Below, piece after piece: positions 23,938-32,026 of a stretch of DNA of 64,000 bases (positions are counted from its first letter, which is position 1; each line of letters starts with the position of its first letter). The stretch comes from Crocinitomicaceae bacterium (GTDB lineage Bacteria > Bacteroidota > Bacteroidia > Flavobacteriales_D > Crocinitomicaceae): the NCBI GenBank assembly GCA_024643365.1, contig JAHENC010000020.1, positions 124,001-188,000 on the forward strand, in the 5' to 3' direction. The translations under genes and the position numbers were made by a program. The notes below the pieces were generated by a model that saw only the letters and a list, made by a program, of their open reading frames with translations, did no database searches and had not been told where the DNA came from.

Positions 23938-24922
23938 TCGTTAAGTGCTTCCAAATCAAATCCTTCAACTCAACAATTCCTTTTTGAGCTACGGATGAAA
24001 TGAATACATACGGAATCTCAGGGATGTCCTTTTTCATTTGCGCAATCATCACGTCGTCCAACATATCACTTTTCGTGATCGCCAACAAACGTTCTTTGTG
24101 CAGTAATTCAGGATTGTATTGTTTCAACTCATTTAAGAGTATTCCGTATTCTTTTCGAATGTCGTCACTATCCGCTGGAATCATGAACAACAACAAGGAA
24201 TTTCGTTCAATATGACGCAAAAAGCGAAGTCCAAGTCCTTTTCCTTCGTGCGCTCCTTCGATGATTCCTGGGATATCCGCCATGACAAATGAACGGTGAT
24301 CGCGGTAAGAAACGATTCCTAAATTTGGACGCAGTGTCGTAAACGCGTAATCGCCAATTTCCGGTTTTGCTTCAGAAACAACAGATAACAAGGTGCTTTT
24401 TCCAGCATTTGGGAATCCAACTAGTCCGACATCAGCAAGGAGTTTCATCTCCAAAATCTTCCATCCCTCTTGTCCGGATTCACCTGGCTGCGCATAACGC
24501 GGAGTTTGATTGGTTGGGGATTTGAAATTATTGTTTCCCATACCACCTTTTCCACCTGGCTGAATAATGACTTGTTCTCCGTCCTGTGTAATTTCGAAAA
24601 GTACTTCACCCGTTTCACCATCCTTCGCAAGCGTACCTAGTGGAACATCGATGTATTTATCTTCCCCTTGAGAACCTGTTTTCAAGTTTCCAGCACCATG
24701 AGCACCGTGTCCGGCTTTCACGTGTTTATGGAATTTCAAGTGAAGTAAAGTCCACAGTTGTTTATTTCCACGCAAGTAGATGTGTCCACCACGACCGCCA
24801 TCTCCCCCATCAGGACCACCTTTTGGGATGTATTTTTCACGGCGAAAGTGTGTAGAACCTCCACCTCCGTTACCAGAGGTACAGTGGATTTTTACGTAAT
24901 CAACGAAATTGTCAGATGCCAT
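23921..24922 (-). CDS. obgE: Obg-family GTPase involved in ribosome assembly
   Basis: Obg/CgtA binds the 50S subunit and links ribosome maturation to GTP/ppGpp levels. The glycine-rich N-terminal Obg fold occupies residues 1-158 ([25 protein letters not shown]). The G domain follows with G1 [12 protein letters not shown]3 [12 protein letters not shown] and G4 TKSD. At 333 aa it lacks the C-terminal OCT domain of some homologues, as is common. It lies in the hpt-adk operon, 9 nt after adk. Confidence 0.95.
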   Translation of the reverse strand: MASDNFVDYVKIHCTSGNGGGGSTHFRREKYIPKGGPDGGDGGRGGHIYLRGNKQLWTLLHLKFHKHVKAGHGAHGAGNLKTGSQGEDKYIDVPLGTLAKDGETGEVLFEITQDGEQVIIQPGGKGGMGNNNFKSPTNQTPRYAQPGESGQEGWKILEMKLLADVGLVGFPNAGKSTLLSVVSEAKPEIGDYAFTTLRPNLGIVSYRDHRSFVMADIPGIIEGAHEGKGLGLRFLRHIERNSLLLFMIPADSDDIRKEYGILLNELKQYNPELLHKERLLAITKSDMLDDVMIAQMKKDIPEIPYVFISSVAQKGIVELKDLIWKHLTNDLPA

Positions 24923-24931
24923 TGTTAGGCT

Positions 24932-25504
24932 TTAAATTGAATCAATTTCTTGAAACAAACGGTTAGTAATTTCATCAATACTTCCAATTCCATTGATGGA
25001 TATAAACTTATTTTGAGCGTGATAAAACGATTTTACAGGAGCCGTTTCTTGGTTGTAAACATTGATTCTTTTCTCTATCACCTCCGGATTCGCATCGTCT
25101 GCTCTTCCACTTACTTCTGCACGTTTCAATAAACGCGTTTTCAACTCATTCTCTTCAACTTCCAAGGCCAACATGACACTGATTCCTGTTCCTAATTCAT
25201 TCAGGAAGGTATCTAATGCTTCCGCTTGCGCATTTGTACGAGGAAATCCATCAAATATGAAGCCTCTAGGCGACTCATGTTTTACCACTTCTGAACGCAA
25301 CATATCAATCGTTACCGTATCTGGCACCAATTGTCCTTGGTCCATGTAACTTTTCGCCAATGTTCCTAGTGCTGTTTCACCTTTAATATTCGCACGGAAA
25401 ATATCTCCTGTCGAAAGGTGAACCAAACCATATTTTTCAATCAAACGTTCCGATTGCGTTCCTTTTCCTGCTCCTGGAGGTCCAAATAGTACAATGTTTA
25501 ACAT
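24932..25504 (-). CDS. adk: Adenylate kinase, short-LID form
   Basis: Adk interconverts ATP + AMP and 2 ADP. The P-loop is GPPGAGKGTQ (residues 7-16), and the AMP-binding segment includes STGDIFRANI and FDGFPRTNAQAEAL. The LID region is short (RAEVSGRADDANPEVIEKRI) and lacks the four-Cys zinc insert, so the protein is 190 aa rather than about 215. It lies 3 nt downstream of hpt in the purine salvage unit. Confidence 0.95.
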   Translation of the reverse strand: MLNIVLFGPPGAGKGTQSERLIEKYGLVHLSTGDIFRANIKGETALGTLAKSYMDQGQLVPDTVTIDMLRSEVVKHESPRGFIFDGFPRTNAQAEALDTFLNELGTGISVMLALEVEENELKTRLLKRAEVSGRADDANPEVIEKRINVYNQETAPVKSFYHAQNKFISINGIGSIDEITNRLFQEIDSI

Positions 25505-25507
25505 AAG

Positions 25508-26047
25508 TCAGTCTATTAATTGATAAATCTCTTTTAAATTTCTACCTAATTCGTTGTAATCTAGACCATAGCCTACAACAAATTTATTTGGAATCTCCAG
25601 CCCGATGTATTTCGGTTTGTTTTTCCCTAAATACGCCTCCGGTTTGAACAACAGGGTGCATATTTCAATGGATTCAACATCCTGTGTTTTCAATAAAGTC
25701 AATACTTTATCGATGGTAATTCCTGTATCGACGATGTCTTCTAATATGATCACCGATTTGTGTTTCAAATCTGCATTCAATCCGATTAATTCGTCTACGC
25801 GTCCCGTTGTGCTTGTCCCTTGATATGAACTCACTTTCACGAAAGAAATCTCCACATTGGACTCGATGCACTTCATTAAATCCGCTGTAAACATAAAGGA
25901 ACCATTCAAAATGGATAAGAAAATCACATTTTTTCCGTGGTAGTCCTTTTCCAAGTCCTGTGCTAATCTTTCGACTGCGGATTGAATTTCCGCTGCACTG
26001 ATGTAGGATTGAAATTGTTTGTCATGAATGGTGCGCACATCTTTCAT
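25508..26047 (-). CDS. hpt: Hypoxanthine phosphoribosyltransferase
   Basis: Hpt salvages hypoxanthine (and often guanine) with PRPP to give IMP or GMP. The 179-aa protein has the PRPP-binding motif VIILEDIVDTGITIDKVL (about residues 95-112), the flexible-loop region near VKVSSYQGTSTTGRVDEL, and the C-terminal KYIGLEIPNKFVVGYGLDYNELGR base-recognition segment. It is the first gene of its operon. Its TACCTTTG promoter faces away from purK, so salvage and de novo purine genes are expressed divergently from one 114-bp region. Confidence 0.94.
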   Translation of the reverse strand: MKDVRTIHDKQFQSYISAAEIQSAVERLAQDLEKDYHGKNVIFLSILNGSFMFTADLMKCIESNVEISFVKVSSYQGTSTTGRVDELIGLNADLKHKSVIILEDIVDTGITIDKVLTLLKTQDVESIEICTLLFKPEAYLGKNKPKYIGLEIPNKFVVGYGLDYNELGRNLKEIYQLID

Positions 26048-26054
26048 ATGAATG

Positions 26055-26062
26055 CAAAGGTA
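26055..26062 (-). promoter_or_regulatory. -7 promoter element of the hpt-adk-obgE operon
   Basis: TACCTTTG on the minus strand ends 7 nt before the hpt ATG (26047), leaving a leader of only about 4 nt by the SRP RNA ruler. Confidence 0.6.
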
Positions 26063-26122
26063 CGATTTTGCGGACGTAATTGAAAATTTTCTTTGAATTC
26101 CATTGGTTTAATTTCCTTGCTG

Positions 26123-26130
26123 TATCTTTG
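26123..26130 (+). promoter_or_regulatory. -7 promoter element of purK
   Basis: TATCTTTG is followed 4 nt later by an in-frame ATG (26135) and 31 nt later by the family-typical ATG (26162). The first would make a leaderless mRNA, the second a leader of about 27 nt. Confidence 0.6.
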
Positions 26131-26161
26131 TTGCATGGAAGCAATTTGGTACGGTAATAAA

Positions 26162-27277
26162 ATGAAAGTAGGAGTTCTTGGTGGTGGACAACTTGGACGC
26201 ATGCTCATTCAAGAGGCAACGAACTTGAATATTCACCTACACATGATGGACGGCGACGCCTCTGCTCCTTGCGCGCAACTCGCTCATTCCTTTACCTGTG
26301 GTTCCATTACTGATTACGATGCCGTTTATGCTTTTGGCAAAGACAAGGACTTGATTACAGTGGAAATTGAAAACGTTTCTATAGAAGCATTAGAAGCTCT
26401 AGAAAACGAAGGTGTGAAAGTGTATCCACAGCCACGTGTCTTGCGCATTATTCGCGACAAAGGATTGCAAAAACAATTTTATACCGATCAACACATTCCA
26501 ACGGCTCCATTTGCTCTCATTGAAGACCGTTCGGACTTACTTTCAAAAGCAAGTTTTCCCATTGTACATAAACTACGTACAGGAGGCTACGATGGAAAAG
26601 GAGTAAATATTTTGAAATCTGAAGCAGATGCCTTGTCATCTTTCGATGAACCAAGCATCATTGAGAACAAAATTCCTTTTCAAAAGGAGTTATCGGTCAT
26701 CGTGGCTCGAAATGCAAATGGAGAAATGACAACCTTTCCCTGCGTGGAATGTGAATTCAATCCAGAAGCGAATTTGGTGGAATTCTTGTTCTCTCCGGCG
26801 GAAATTAACTCAGAGGTTGAACAACAAGCAGATGAAATCGCGAAAGACATCATTCAGAAACTAGACATGGTTGGACTTCTTGCGGTTGAATTCTTTTTAA
26901 CGAACGACGGAAGTTTATTGGTAAACGAAATCGCTCCACGTCCACACAACAGCGGACACCATACGATTGAAATTTGTCACACATCACAATTTGCGCAGCA
27001 TTTACGTGCCATCCTCAATTTACCGCTCGGGAATACGTCATTAATCCAATGTGGATCGATGATCAACTTGGTGGGAGAAAAAGGATTTGAAGGTCCCGCC
27101 ATTTACGATGGACTAAAGGAAATCCTTGCGATTCCTGGCGTTTATCCACACATTTACGGGAAAGAAATCACGAAGTCCTTCCGTAAAATGGGACACGTTA
27201 CCATTACCGGAAAAGACATGGTTGAAGTTCGCGAAAAGACGAAGAAAGTCCAAGAAAGCATTCGCGTCATCGCATAA
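26162..27277 (+). CDS. purK: N5-carboxyaminoimidazole ribonucleotide synthase
   Basis: PurK is the ATP-grasp enzyme that carboxylates AIR to N5-CAIR in de novo purine synthesis. The N-terminal Rossmann-like motif is KVGVLGGGQLGRML. ATP-grasp features are KLRTGGYDGKGV and VNEIAPRPHNSGHHTIEIC, the latter with the metal ligands. From 26162 it has 371 aa, near the family size. An in-frame ATG at 26135 (adding MEAIWYGNK) sits 4 nt after the -7 element and could be used on a leaderless mRNA, so the start is ambiguous. A terminator follows the stop. purE is not in the window. Confidence 0.92.
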   Translation: MKVGVLGGGQLGRMLIQEATNLNIHLHMMDGDASAPCAQLAHSFTCGSITDYDAVYAFGKDKDLITVEIENVSIEALEALENEGVKVYPQPRVLRIIRDKGLQKQFYTDQHIPTAPFALIEDRSDLLSKASFPIVHKLRTGGYDGKGVNILKSEADALSSFDEPSIIENKIPFQKELSVIVARNANGEMTTFPCVECEFNPEANLVEFLFSPAEINSEVEQQADEIAKDIIQKLDMVGLLAVEFFLTNDGSLLVNEIAPRPHNSGHHTIEICHTSQFAQHLRAILNLPLGNTSLIQCGSMINLVGEKGFEGPAIYDGLKEILAIPGVYPHIYGKEITKSFRKMGHVTITGKDMVEVREKTKKVQESIRVIA

Positions 27278-27278
27278 A

Positions 27279-27306
27279 AAAAGGACCACTTTTCAGCAGT
27301 CCTTTT
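27279..27306. terminator. Bidirectional intrinsic terminator between purK and the Omp28-like gene
   Basis: AAAAGGAC and GTCCTTTT form an 8-bp stem with A-run and T-run on the two sides, placed between convergent stop codons (27277 and 27329). Confidence 0.75.
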
Positions 27307-27328
27307 GATTATTTACAATAACTTGATC

Positions 27329-29332
27329 TTATTCGACGATCAATTTTTTCGAAGTTTTTTGTCCGTCCGCTATTAATTCAACGAAGTAAACACCTGCTTT
27401 AAAGTTACTTGTATTTACATTGACTTGGAAATTACCTTGAACAGAACCGTATTCTTTCTCGCTCACCACTTTACCAGCGAAATCTACCAATTTCATGGTA
27501 ACGTTAGACGCTTCACCGATAAACAAACTTACTGTAGCAGCGCTAGAAGCTGGATTCGGGTAAACACTCATTCCACCCCAATAACAAACCGTTGGCTCAT
27601 CTGTAATCCCACCAACGTAGCCATTTGCTACAGCTTCAGTGATGGTTGCACGTCCAGCATTGTCAATTTTTCCTGTTGGATCGATAATCATTCCGATGAT
27701 GTGCATTTTCGTTTCATCCCATTCAGCTGGTAAAGTAAAACTCATATTCGTAGTATACGTATCACCAGCAGTTACTGTAGCTGGAAAACTATTAGGCATT
27801 CCACTAAAGCTTGGTGCAATTGCACGAGCAACGTGATCGTATACCATAGTTGATGCTGGAACTGGGTTAGAAAGTGTTTCAAATCCACCCATCACACCAT
27901 TGTTTCCACCAGCGTATGCGTTTGATTGACTCCATCCGTTCCCTGTACCAGTTACCTCATCTTCTGTTAGCACACAAGCTACTTTATAATTGCTGTTTGC
28001 TGCCAGCGCAAAGTTTGACGTTACCGAAACGTTTAACACGCGTGTTGCTGCATCCCATGTTGCACCGTTCACGATAGTCGCCACTGGAGGTGTTTGTAAA
28101 CGCGAAAAGAAATCTGGACTCATTCCTGATGGGTCAACATCTGGCAAACGGTCAACGACAGCACTTGGATACCCATTGATTAATCCACCAATTCCAGCGT
28201 CGTAATCAGTTACGGTCATTGGATCACCGTTGTGTACTGCGATTCCAGCCCAATATTGATCGTATTTCGTTTCGAACAAGTCCATAAATACTGCACCGCG
28301 TGGACACCACTGACACCAAGTACCGGTTCCTTCCTCACCAACAACCATTTTACCAACTGCAGGAACAACTGGATCGATTTGACCTGACAATGTATTGTCA
28401 CCAGCGATGTCATCATTTCCACCATTGATATTTGAAATCGTTGCAGTGTATGTTTGATTTCCTGGAACCAATACGTTCGCTGGCATATTAACTGTATATG
28501 TTCCGATGCTTGCAATGTTCACTCCCGTTACAGAGAATGGATAGTTTTGGCTATTGTAAGAAAGGTTTACGTCAAATGAAGTAATTGCCGTTGAACCAGC
28601 GTTGATTACCTGCACTTTTGGCACAACATTTTGTCCTGCAATTTCTCCTCCCATGTTTACATTCGCAATCATGGCATTCAAATTCGGCAGCGTGTATGTT
28701 TGGTGATCGAAGCTCACATTATCCATGAAATACTGACTGTTTTGAACTGGGAAGAAATCCGCAGAAGCCACTGTATTCACTCCGTTGATCCATGTCCCTA
28801 TCAAGGCACCATTGATGTATGCTTTCCAAACATGCAAGGTTAAGTTCGCTTCAATTTTCAAGGTAAACCATGTTGCATCCGTGTAAGAACCTACAGCAAG
28901 ATTTGGTGTATTTCCATCATCGATGGAAACTTGTCCTGCATCCATATTGACATTCAAGGCCCATAATTGACCAATCGTTGCAGAACCTTGTACGTTAAAA
29001 TAGGCGTTCTTGCCTGAATTGATGTAAAAGTCAGATTCCAAAGTGAAAATCCCACTGTTATAAACTTGACCGAATTTCAAAACCACATCTTGAGGTCCCC
29101 CACCGGCAACGGCAGATGAAAGATAGATGGAATTTGGTGCTGAATTCGCATTGTTATTCGTTATCGTCGCATCTTCTGCATTCCCTTCTGTCCCACTCCA
29201 CGTTGACCAAGTTGTAGATTGTGGACCTAAATAAGATCCTACGGCATACGAATCAAAATTGTCTGAAAATAATTGCGCAAATGATGTGCTGCACAACAAT
29301 ACAGATGCAATAAATAGGGTTGTTTTTTTCAT
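27329..29332 (-). CDS. Secreted Omp28-related protein with thioredoxin-like CxxC and T9SS domain
   Basis: An exported 667-aa protein. The signal peptide is residues 1-19 (TLFIASVLLCSTSFAQ). About residues 20-205 form a beta-sandwich lectin/LamG-like domain. A CARDB/Ig-like stretch follows (about 215-320). The Omp28-related domain then begins with VGEEGTGTWCQWCPRGAVFMD, whose WCxxC pair resembles a thioredoxin active site, and continues through NGDPMTVTDYD and NGYPSAVVDR. The last 75 residues are a type A T9SS sorting domain (VYPNPASS, FKAGVYFVELIADG). The likely location is the cell surface or medium. Redox activity is suggested by the CxxC motif but is unproven. Confidence 0.87.
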   Translation of the reverse strand: MKKTTLFIASVLLCSTSFAQLFSDNFDSYAVGSYLGPQSTTWSTWSGTEGNAEDATITNNNANSAPNSIYLSSAVAGGGPQDVVLKFGQVYNSGIFTLESDFYINSGKNAYFNVQGSATIGQLWALNVNMDAGQVSIDDGNTPNLAVGSYTDATWFTLKIEANLTLHVWKAYINGALIGTWINGVNTVASADFFPVQNSQYFMDNVSFDHQTYTLPNLNAMIANVNMGGEIAGQNVVPKVQVINAGSTAITSFDVNLSYNSQNYPFSVTGVNIASIGTYTVNMPANVLVPGNQTYTATISNINGGNDDIAGDNTLSGQIDPVVPAVGKMVVGEEGTGTWCQWCPRGAVFMDLFETKYDQYWAGIAVHNGDPMTVTDYDAGIGGLINGYPSAVVDRLPDVDPSGMSPDFFSRLQTPPVATIVNGATWDAATRVLNVSVTSNFALAANSNYKVACVLTEDEVTGTGNGWSQSNAYAGGNNGVMGGFETLSNPVPASTMVYDHVARAIAPSFSGMPNSFPATVTAGDTYTTNMSFTLPAEWDETKMHIIGMIIDPTGKIDNAGRATITEAVANGYVGGITDEPTVCYWGGMSVYPNPASSAATVSLFIGEASNVTMKLVDFAGKVVSEKEYGSVQGNFQVNVNTSNFKAGVYFVELIADGQKTSKKLIVE

Positions 29333-29388
29333 GTTGTTGAATGAATTAATTGTTTTAGCGAAGGAAAAGTACGCAAATTGTATGAGAA

Positions 29389-30126
29389 TCAGGCGTTTTC
29401 CTCTGTATTATTTGCAAGGAATTGAATCACTTCTGCTGCTCCAACAAGTCCGAATAAAGCCGGCATATAGGAAATCGTACCATAGAAAGACTTTTTAAAA
29501 TTTGTCCCATTGGTCATTTTCAATGAATCCTTTTGTTGGATTTCGGTCGAATAAACCGCTTTGATACCACGGTAGGAAATGTTTTTGCGTTTCAAACGTT
29601 TTTTCATGTGCGCACCCAGTTTACATCCCGAAACATGTTGAATGTTTGTCACTTTAATTTTACTCGGGTCGGTTTTTCCACCCGCACCCATATGACTGAT
29701 GATTTTGACCTTTTTGCGCTTGCAGGCAATCAGCCATTCCAATTTTGGCGTCACAGAATCGATGCAATCCATGACATAGTCGGGTTGATGTTCGTCCAAT
29801 AATTCCCACACGCGTTCTGGTAGCACAAACTCTTCGACGATATTTAATTGTATTTCTGGATTGATGTCCTTGATTCGTTCAGCGAGAACAACGGCTTTAT
29901 TGATCCCTATAGTACTGTCAAGCGCTGTCAGTTGGCGGTTTTTATTTGTCGGATCAAATACATCCCCATCAATAATGGTCATCTTACCTATTCCAGCTCG
30001 TGCAATAAATTCACCTGCAAAGGAACCGATTCCACCGAGTCCAACAATCAATACATGCGCCTGTTTCAGTCGATTCATTTGTTCCTCAGAAAACAATAAT
30101 TCCGTTCGCTCCAACCAATTTACCAT
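29389..30126 (-). CDS. tcdA: tRNA threonylcarbamoyladenosine dehydratase
   Basis: TcdA (CsdL/YgdL) uses ATP to cyclise t6A37 of tRNA to ct6A. It belongs to the ThiF/MoeB/E1 superfamily. The nucleotide-binding motif is VLIVGLGGIGSFAGEFIARAGIG (about residues 25-47), followed by IDGDVFDPTNKNRQ, the E1-type Asp/Arg cluster. The MGAGGKTDPSKIKV and SYMPALFGLVGAAEVIQFL segments are typical of TcdA and not ThiF. Length 245 aa. It has its own promoter and is preceded by the divergent peptide transporter gene. Confidence 0.92.
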   Translation of the reverse strand: MVNWLERTELLFSEEQMNRLKQAHVLIVGLGGIGSFAGEFIARAGIGKMTIIDGDVFDPTNKNRQLTALDSTIGINKAVVLAERIKDINPEIQLNIVEEFVLPERVWELLDEHQPDYVMDCIDSVTPKLEWLIACKRKKVKIISHMGAGGKTDPSKIKVTNIQHVSGCKLGAHMKKRLKRKNISYRGIKAVYSTEIQQKDSLKMTNGTNFKKSFYGTISYMPALFGLVGAAEVIQFLANNTEENA

Positions 30127-30140
30127 GACATTTTTTTTCG

Positions 30141-30148
30141 CAAAGATA
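30141..30148 (-). promoter_or_regulatory. -7 promoter element of tcdA
   Basis: TATCTTTG on the minus strand lies 14 nt before the tcdA ATG (30126). Confidence 0.6.
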
Positions 30149-30224
30149 TTTCATTCTTGCTCAATTGAACAGGAAAAATCAAGTTGACCTTGATCAAAAA
30201 TGAACGTGAACCATGAATTTTTAC

Positions 30225-30232
30225 TATATTCG
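30225..30232 (+). promoter_or_regulatory. -7-like element of the first peptide transporter gene
   Basis: TATATTCG, one base from consensus, lies 22 nt before the ATG at 30255. Confidence 0.4.
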
Positions 30233-30254
30233 GCAGGTAAACTAAACTATTTTT

Positions 30255-31970
30255 ATGGAAAATAATGCACAAAAAGGACATCCAACAGGACTTTGGTACT
30301 TGTTCGGAACAGAAATGTGGGAGCGCTTTGGCTACTACTTGATGCTTGGGATTTTCTCCCTTTATATGATTGATGGTTGGAACAATGGCGGAATGGGATT
30401 CGATGCCGGGAAAAAATCTGACATCTACGGAACGTATTTAGGATTAGTGTATTTAACACCGTTTATTGGTGGACTTTTAGCCGATCGTATTTTAGGATAC
30501 CGTCGTTCCATCATTATGGGTGGACTCATGATGTCTGCCGGATATTTCTGTTTATCGATTCACAACGAAACGTCATTTTACGTGGCATTGATGTTGATTA
30601 TCCTTGGAAATGGATTCTTTAAACCAAACATCTCAACCCTTGTTGGAAATCTGTACAGTGCGGATGACATGAAGGATAAAAAAGATGCTGGATACAATAT
30701 TTTCTACATGGGAATTAACATCGGAGCATTCATCTGTAACTTCGTTGCAGCATACATGCGCATCAACTACGGTTGGGGACATGCATTCGCAGCTGCCGGA
30801 GTTGGAATGTTAATCGGTGTCGCTATTTTCATCTTAGGAACAAAACACATCAAACATGTCGATGTTGTGAAACCAGTTCAAGAAGGTGATATGTCGACAG
30901 TACGTATTTTCTCCATGACGGTTCTTCCAATGTTCGTTTTTGGTATTCTTGGATACATGATTCCAGGTAACTTTTTAGGTTCAGATACAAATGATGCCTT
31001 CATTATCGGATGTCTACCAGTCATTGCCTTCTTTATTTATTTAGCATTCAAATCTGAAGCAAAAGAAAGCCGTGCAATTAAAGCATTACTTGCGGTATTT
31101 GCATGTGTGATTTTGTTCTTTGCTATTTTCCACCAAAATGGAGATGCTTTAACTGTTTGGGCAGAAGATCATACAAATCGTGAAATGTCTGAAGGCGTAG
31201 CAAACGTAGCTGGAAGTGTTGGAATGGCGCAAGTTGTGGTAAACAATGACATCGTTTCATCTTCTGATAGTGAATTTAAAGCAACGATTGATTCCATGAG
31301 AAAAGTGGAAGAAGGAATGCCGAAAGTGACAAAAGCAGAATTGAAAGCAAAAGCGGATTTCTCTGGTAAAATCTCTCAATTGGAAAGCTCTCGCAAGTAC
31401 TTCGCAACATTACCGAAGGACGAAGTTCCAGCGAAAGGTGAAGACATGAAATTGTATTCAACAGAGTTGTATCAGTCTATCAATCCATTCTGGGTAGTGA
31501 CATTAACACCAGTAATTGTTGGATTCTTTGGTTGGATGCGTCGCCGCAAAAGAGAACCAAGCACACCAACTAAAATCGCGATTGGATTAGTGATTACAGC
31601 ATTATCAGCACTAGTGATGGTTGGAGCTGTTTTCGCAACAAATGGAATGTCTGCAAAAGCAGGGTCTATTTGGTTAATTGCTTCTTACGGAGTCATTACA
31701 ATCGGTGAGCTATGTTTATCTCCGATGGGACTTTCACTCGTTTCTAAGTTATCTCCTCCACGTATTACCGCGTTAATGATGGGTGGATTCTTCCTAGCGA
31801 TTTCCGTTGGAAATAAATTATCTGGAATGTTGTCCAGCTTATGGGAAACCATTCCTGAAAAACAAAACTTCTTCTATTTGAATTTTGGATTGGTAATGGC
31901 AGCTGCTGTTATTCTCTTCTTAATGCTTCGCTGGTTAAACGGCGTAATGCGTGAAAACAACGTTCAATAA
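30255..31970 (+). CDS. Proton-dependent oligopeptide transporter (POT family), long form
   Basis: POT carriers import di- and tripeptides with protons across the inner membrane. The N-terminal ExxER motif is EMWERFGYYLM, and the family signature FYxGINIGA appears as YNIFYMGINIGAF. At 571 aa it is about 80 residues longer than its neighbour at 32027. The extra length is a Lys/Glu/Ala-rich hydrophilic insert (about residues 330-405, AKADFSGKISQLESSRKYF) in the central part between membrane helices. A terminator follows its stop. Confidence 0.92.
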   Translation: MENNAQKGHPTGLWYLFGTEMWERFGYYLMLGIFSLYMIDGWNNGGMGFDAGKKSDIYGTYLGLVYLTPFIGGLLADRILGYRRSIIMGGLMMSAGYFCLSIHNETSFYVALMLIILGNGFFKPNISTLVGNLYSADDMKDKKDAGYNIFYMGINIGAFICNFVAAYMRINYGWGHAFAAAGVGMLIGVAIFILGTKHIKHVDVVKPVQEGDMSTVRIFSMTVLPMFVFGILGYMIPGNFLGSDTNDAFIIGCLPVIAFFIYLAFKSEAKESRAIKALLAVFACVILFFAIFHQNGDALTVWAEDHTNREMSEGVANVAGSVGMAQVVVNNDIVSSSDSEFKATIDSMRKVEEGMPKVTKAELKAKADFSGKISQLESSRKYFATLPKDEVPAKGEDMKLYSTELYQSINPFWVVTLTPVIVGFFGWMRRRKREPSTPTKIAIGLVITALSALVMVGAVFATNGMSAKAGSIWLIASYGVITIGELCLSPMGLSLVSKLSPPRITALMMGGFFLAISVGNKLSGMLSSLWETIPEKQNFFYLNFGLVMAAAVILFLMLRWLNGVMRENNVQ

Positions 31971-31979
31971 AAATATTTT

Positions 31980-32010
31980 AAAGCCTCTGATTTCAGAGGC
32001 TTTTTATTTT
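31980..32010 (+). terminator. Intrinsic terminator after the first POT gene
   Basis: AAAGCCTCTGA and TCAGAGGCTTT form an 11-bp stem with a 2-nt gap, followed by a T-rich tract. It lies only 17 nt before the second POT gene, which has no obvious promoter of its own, so partial readthrough is likely. Confidence 0.8.
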
Positions 32011-32026
32011 AATACCTAATCTAAAG

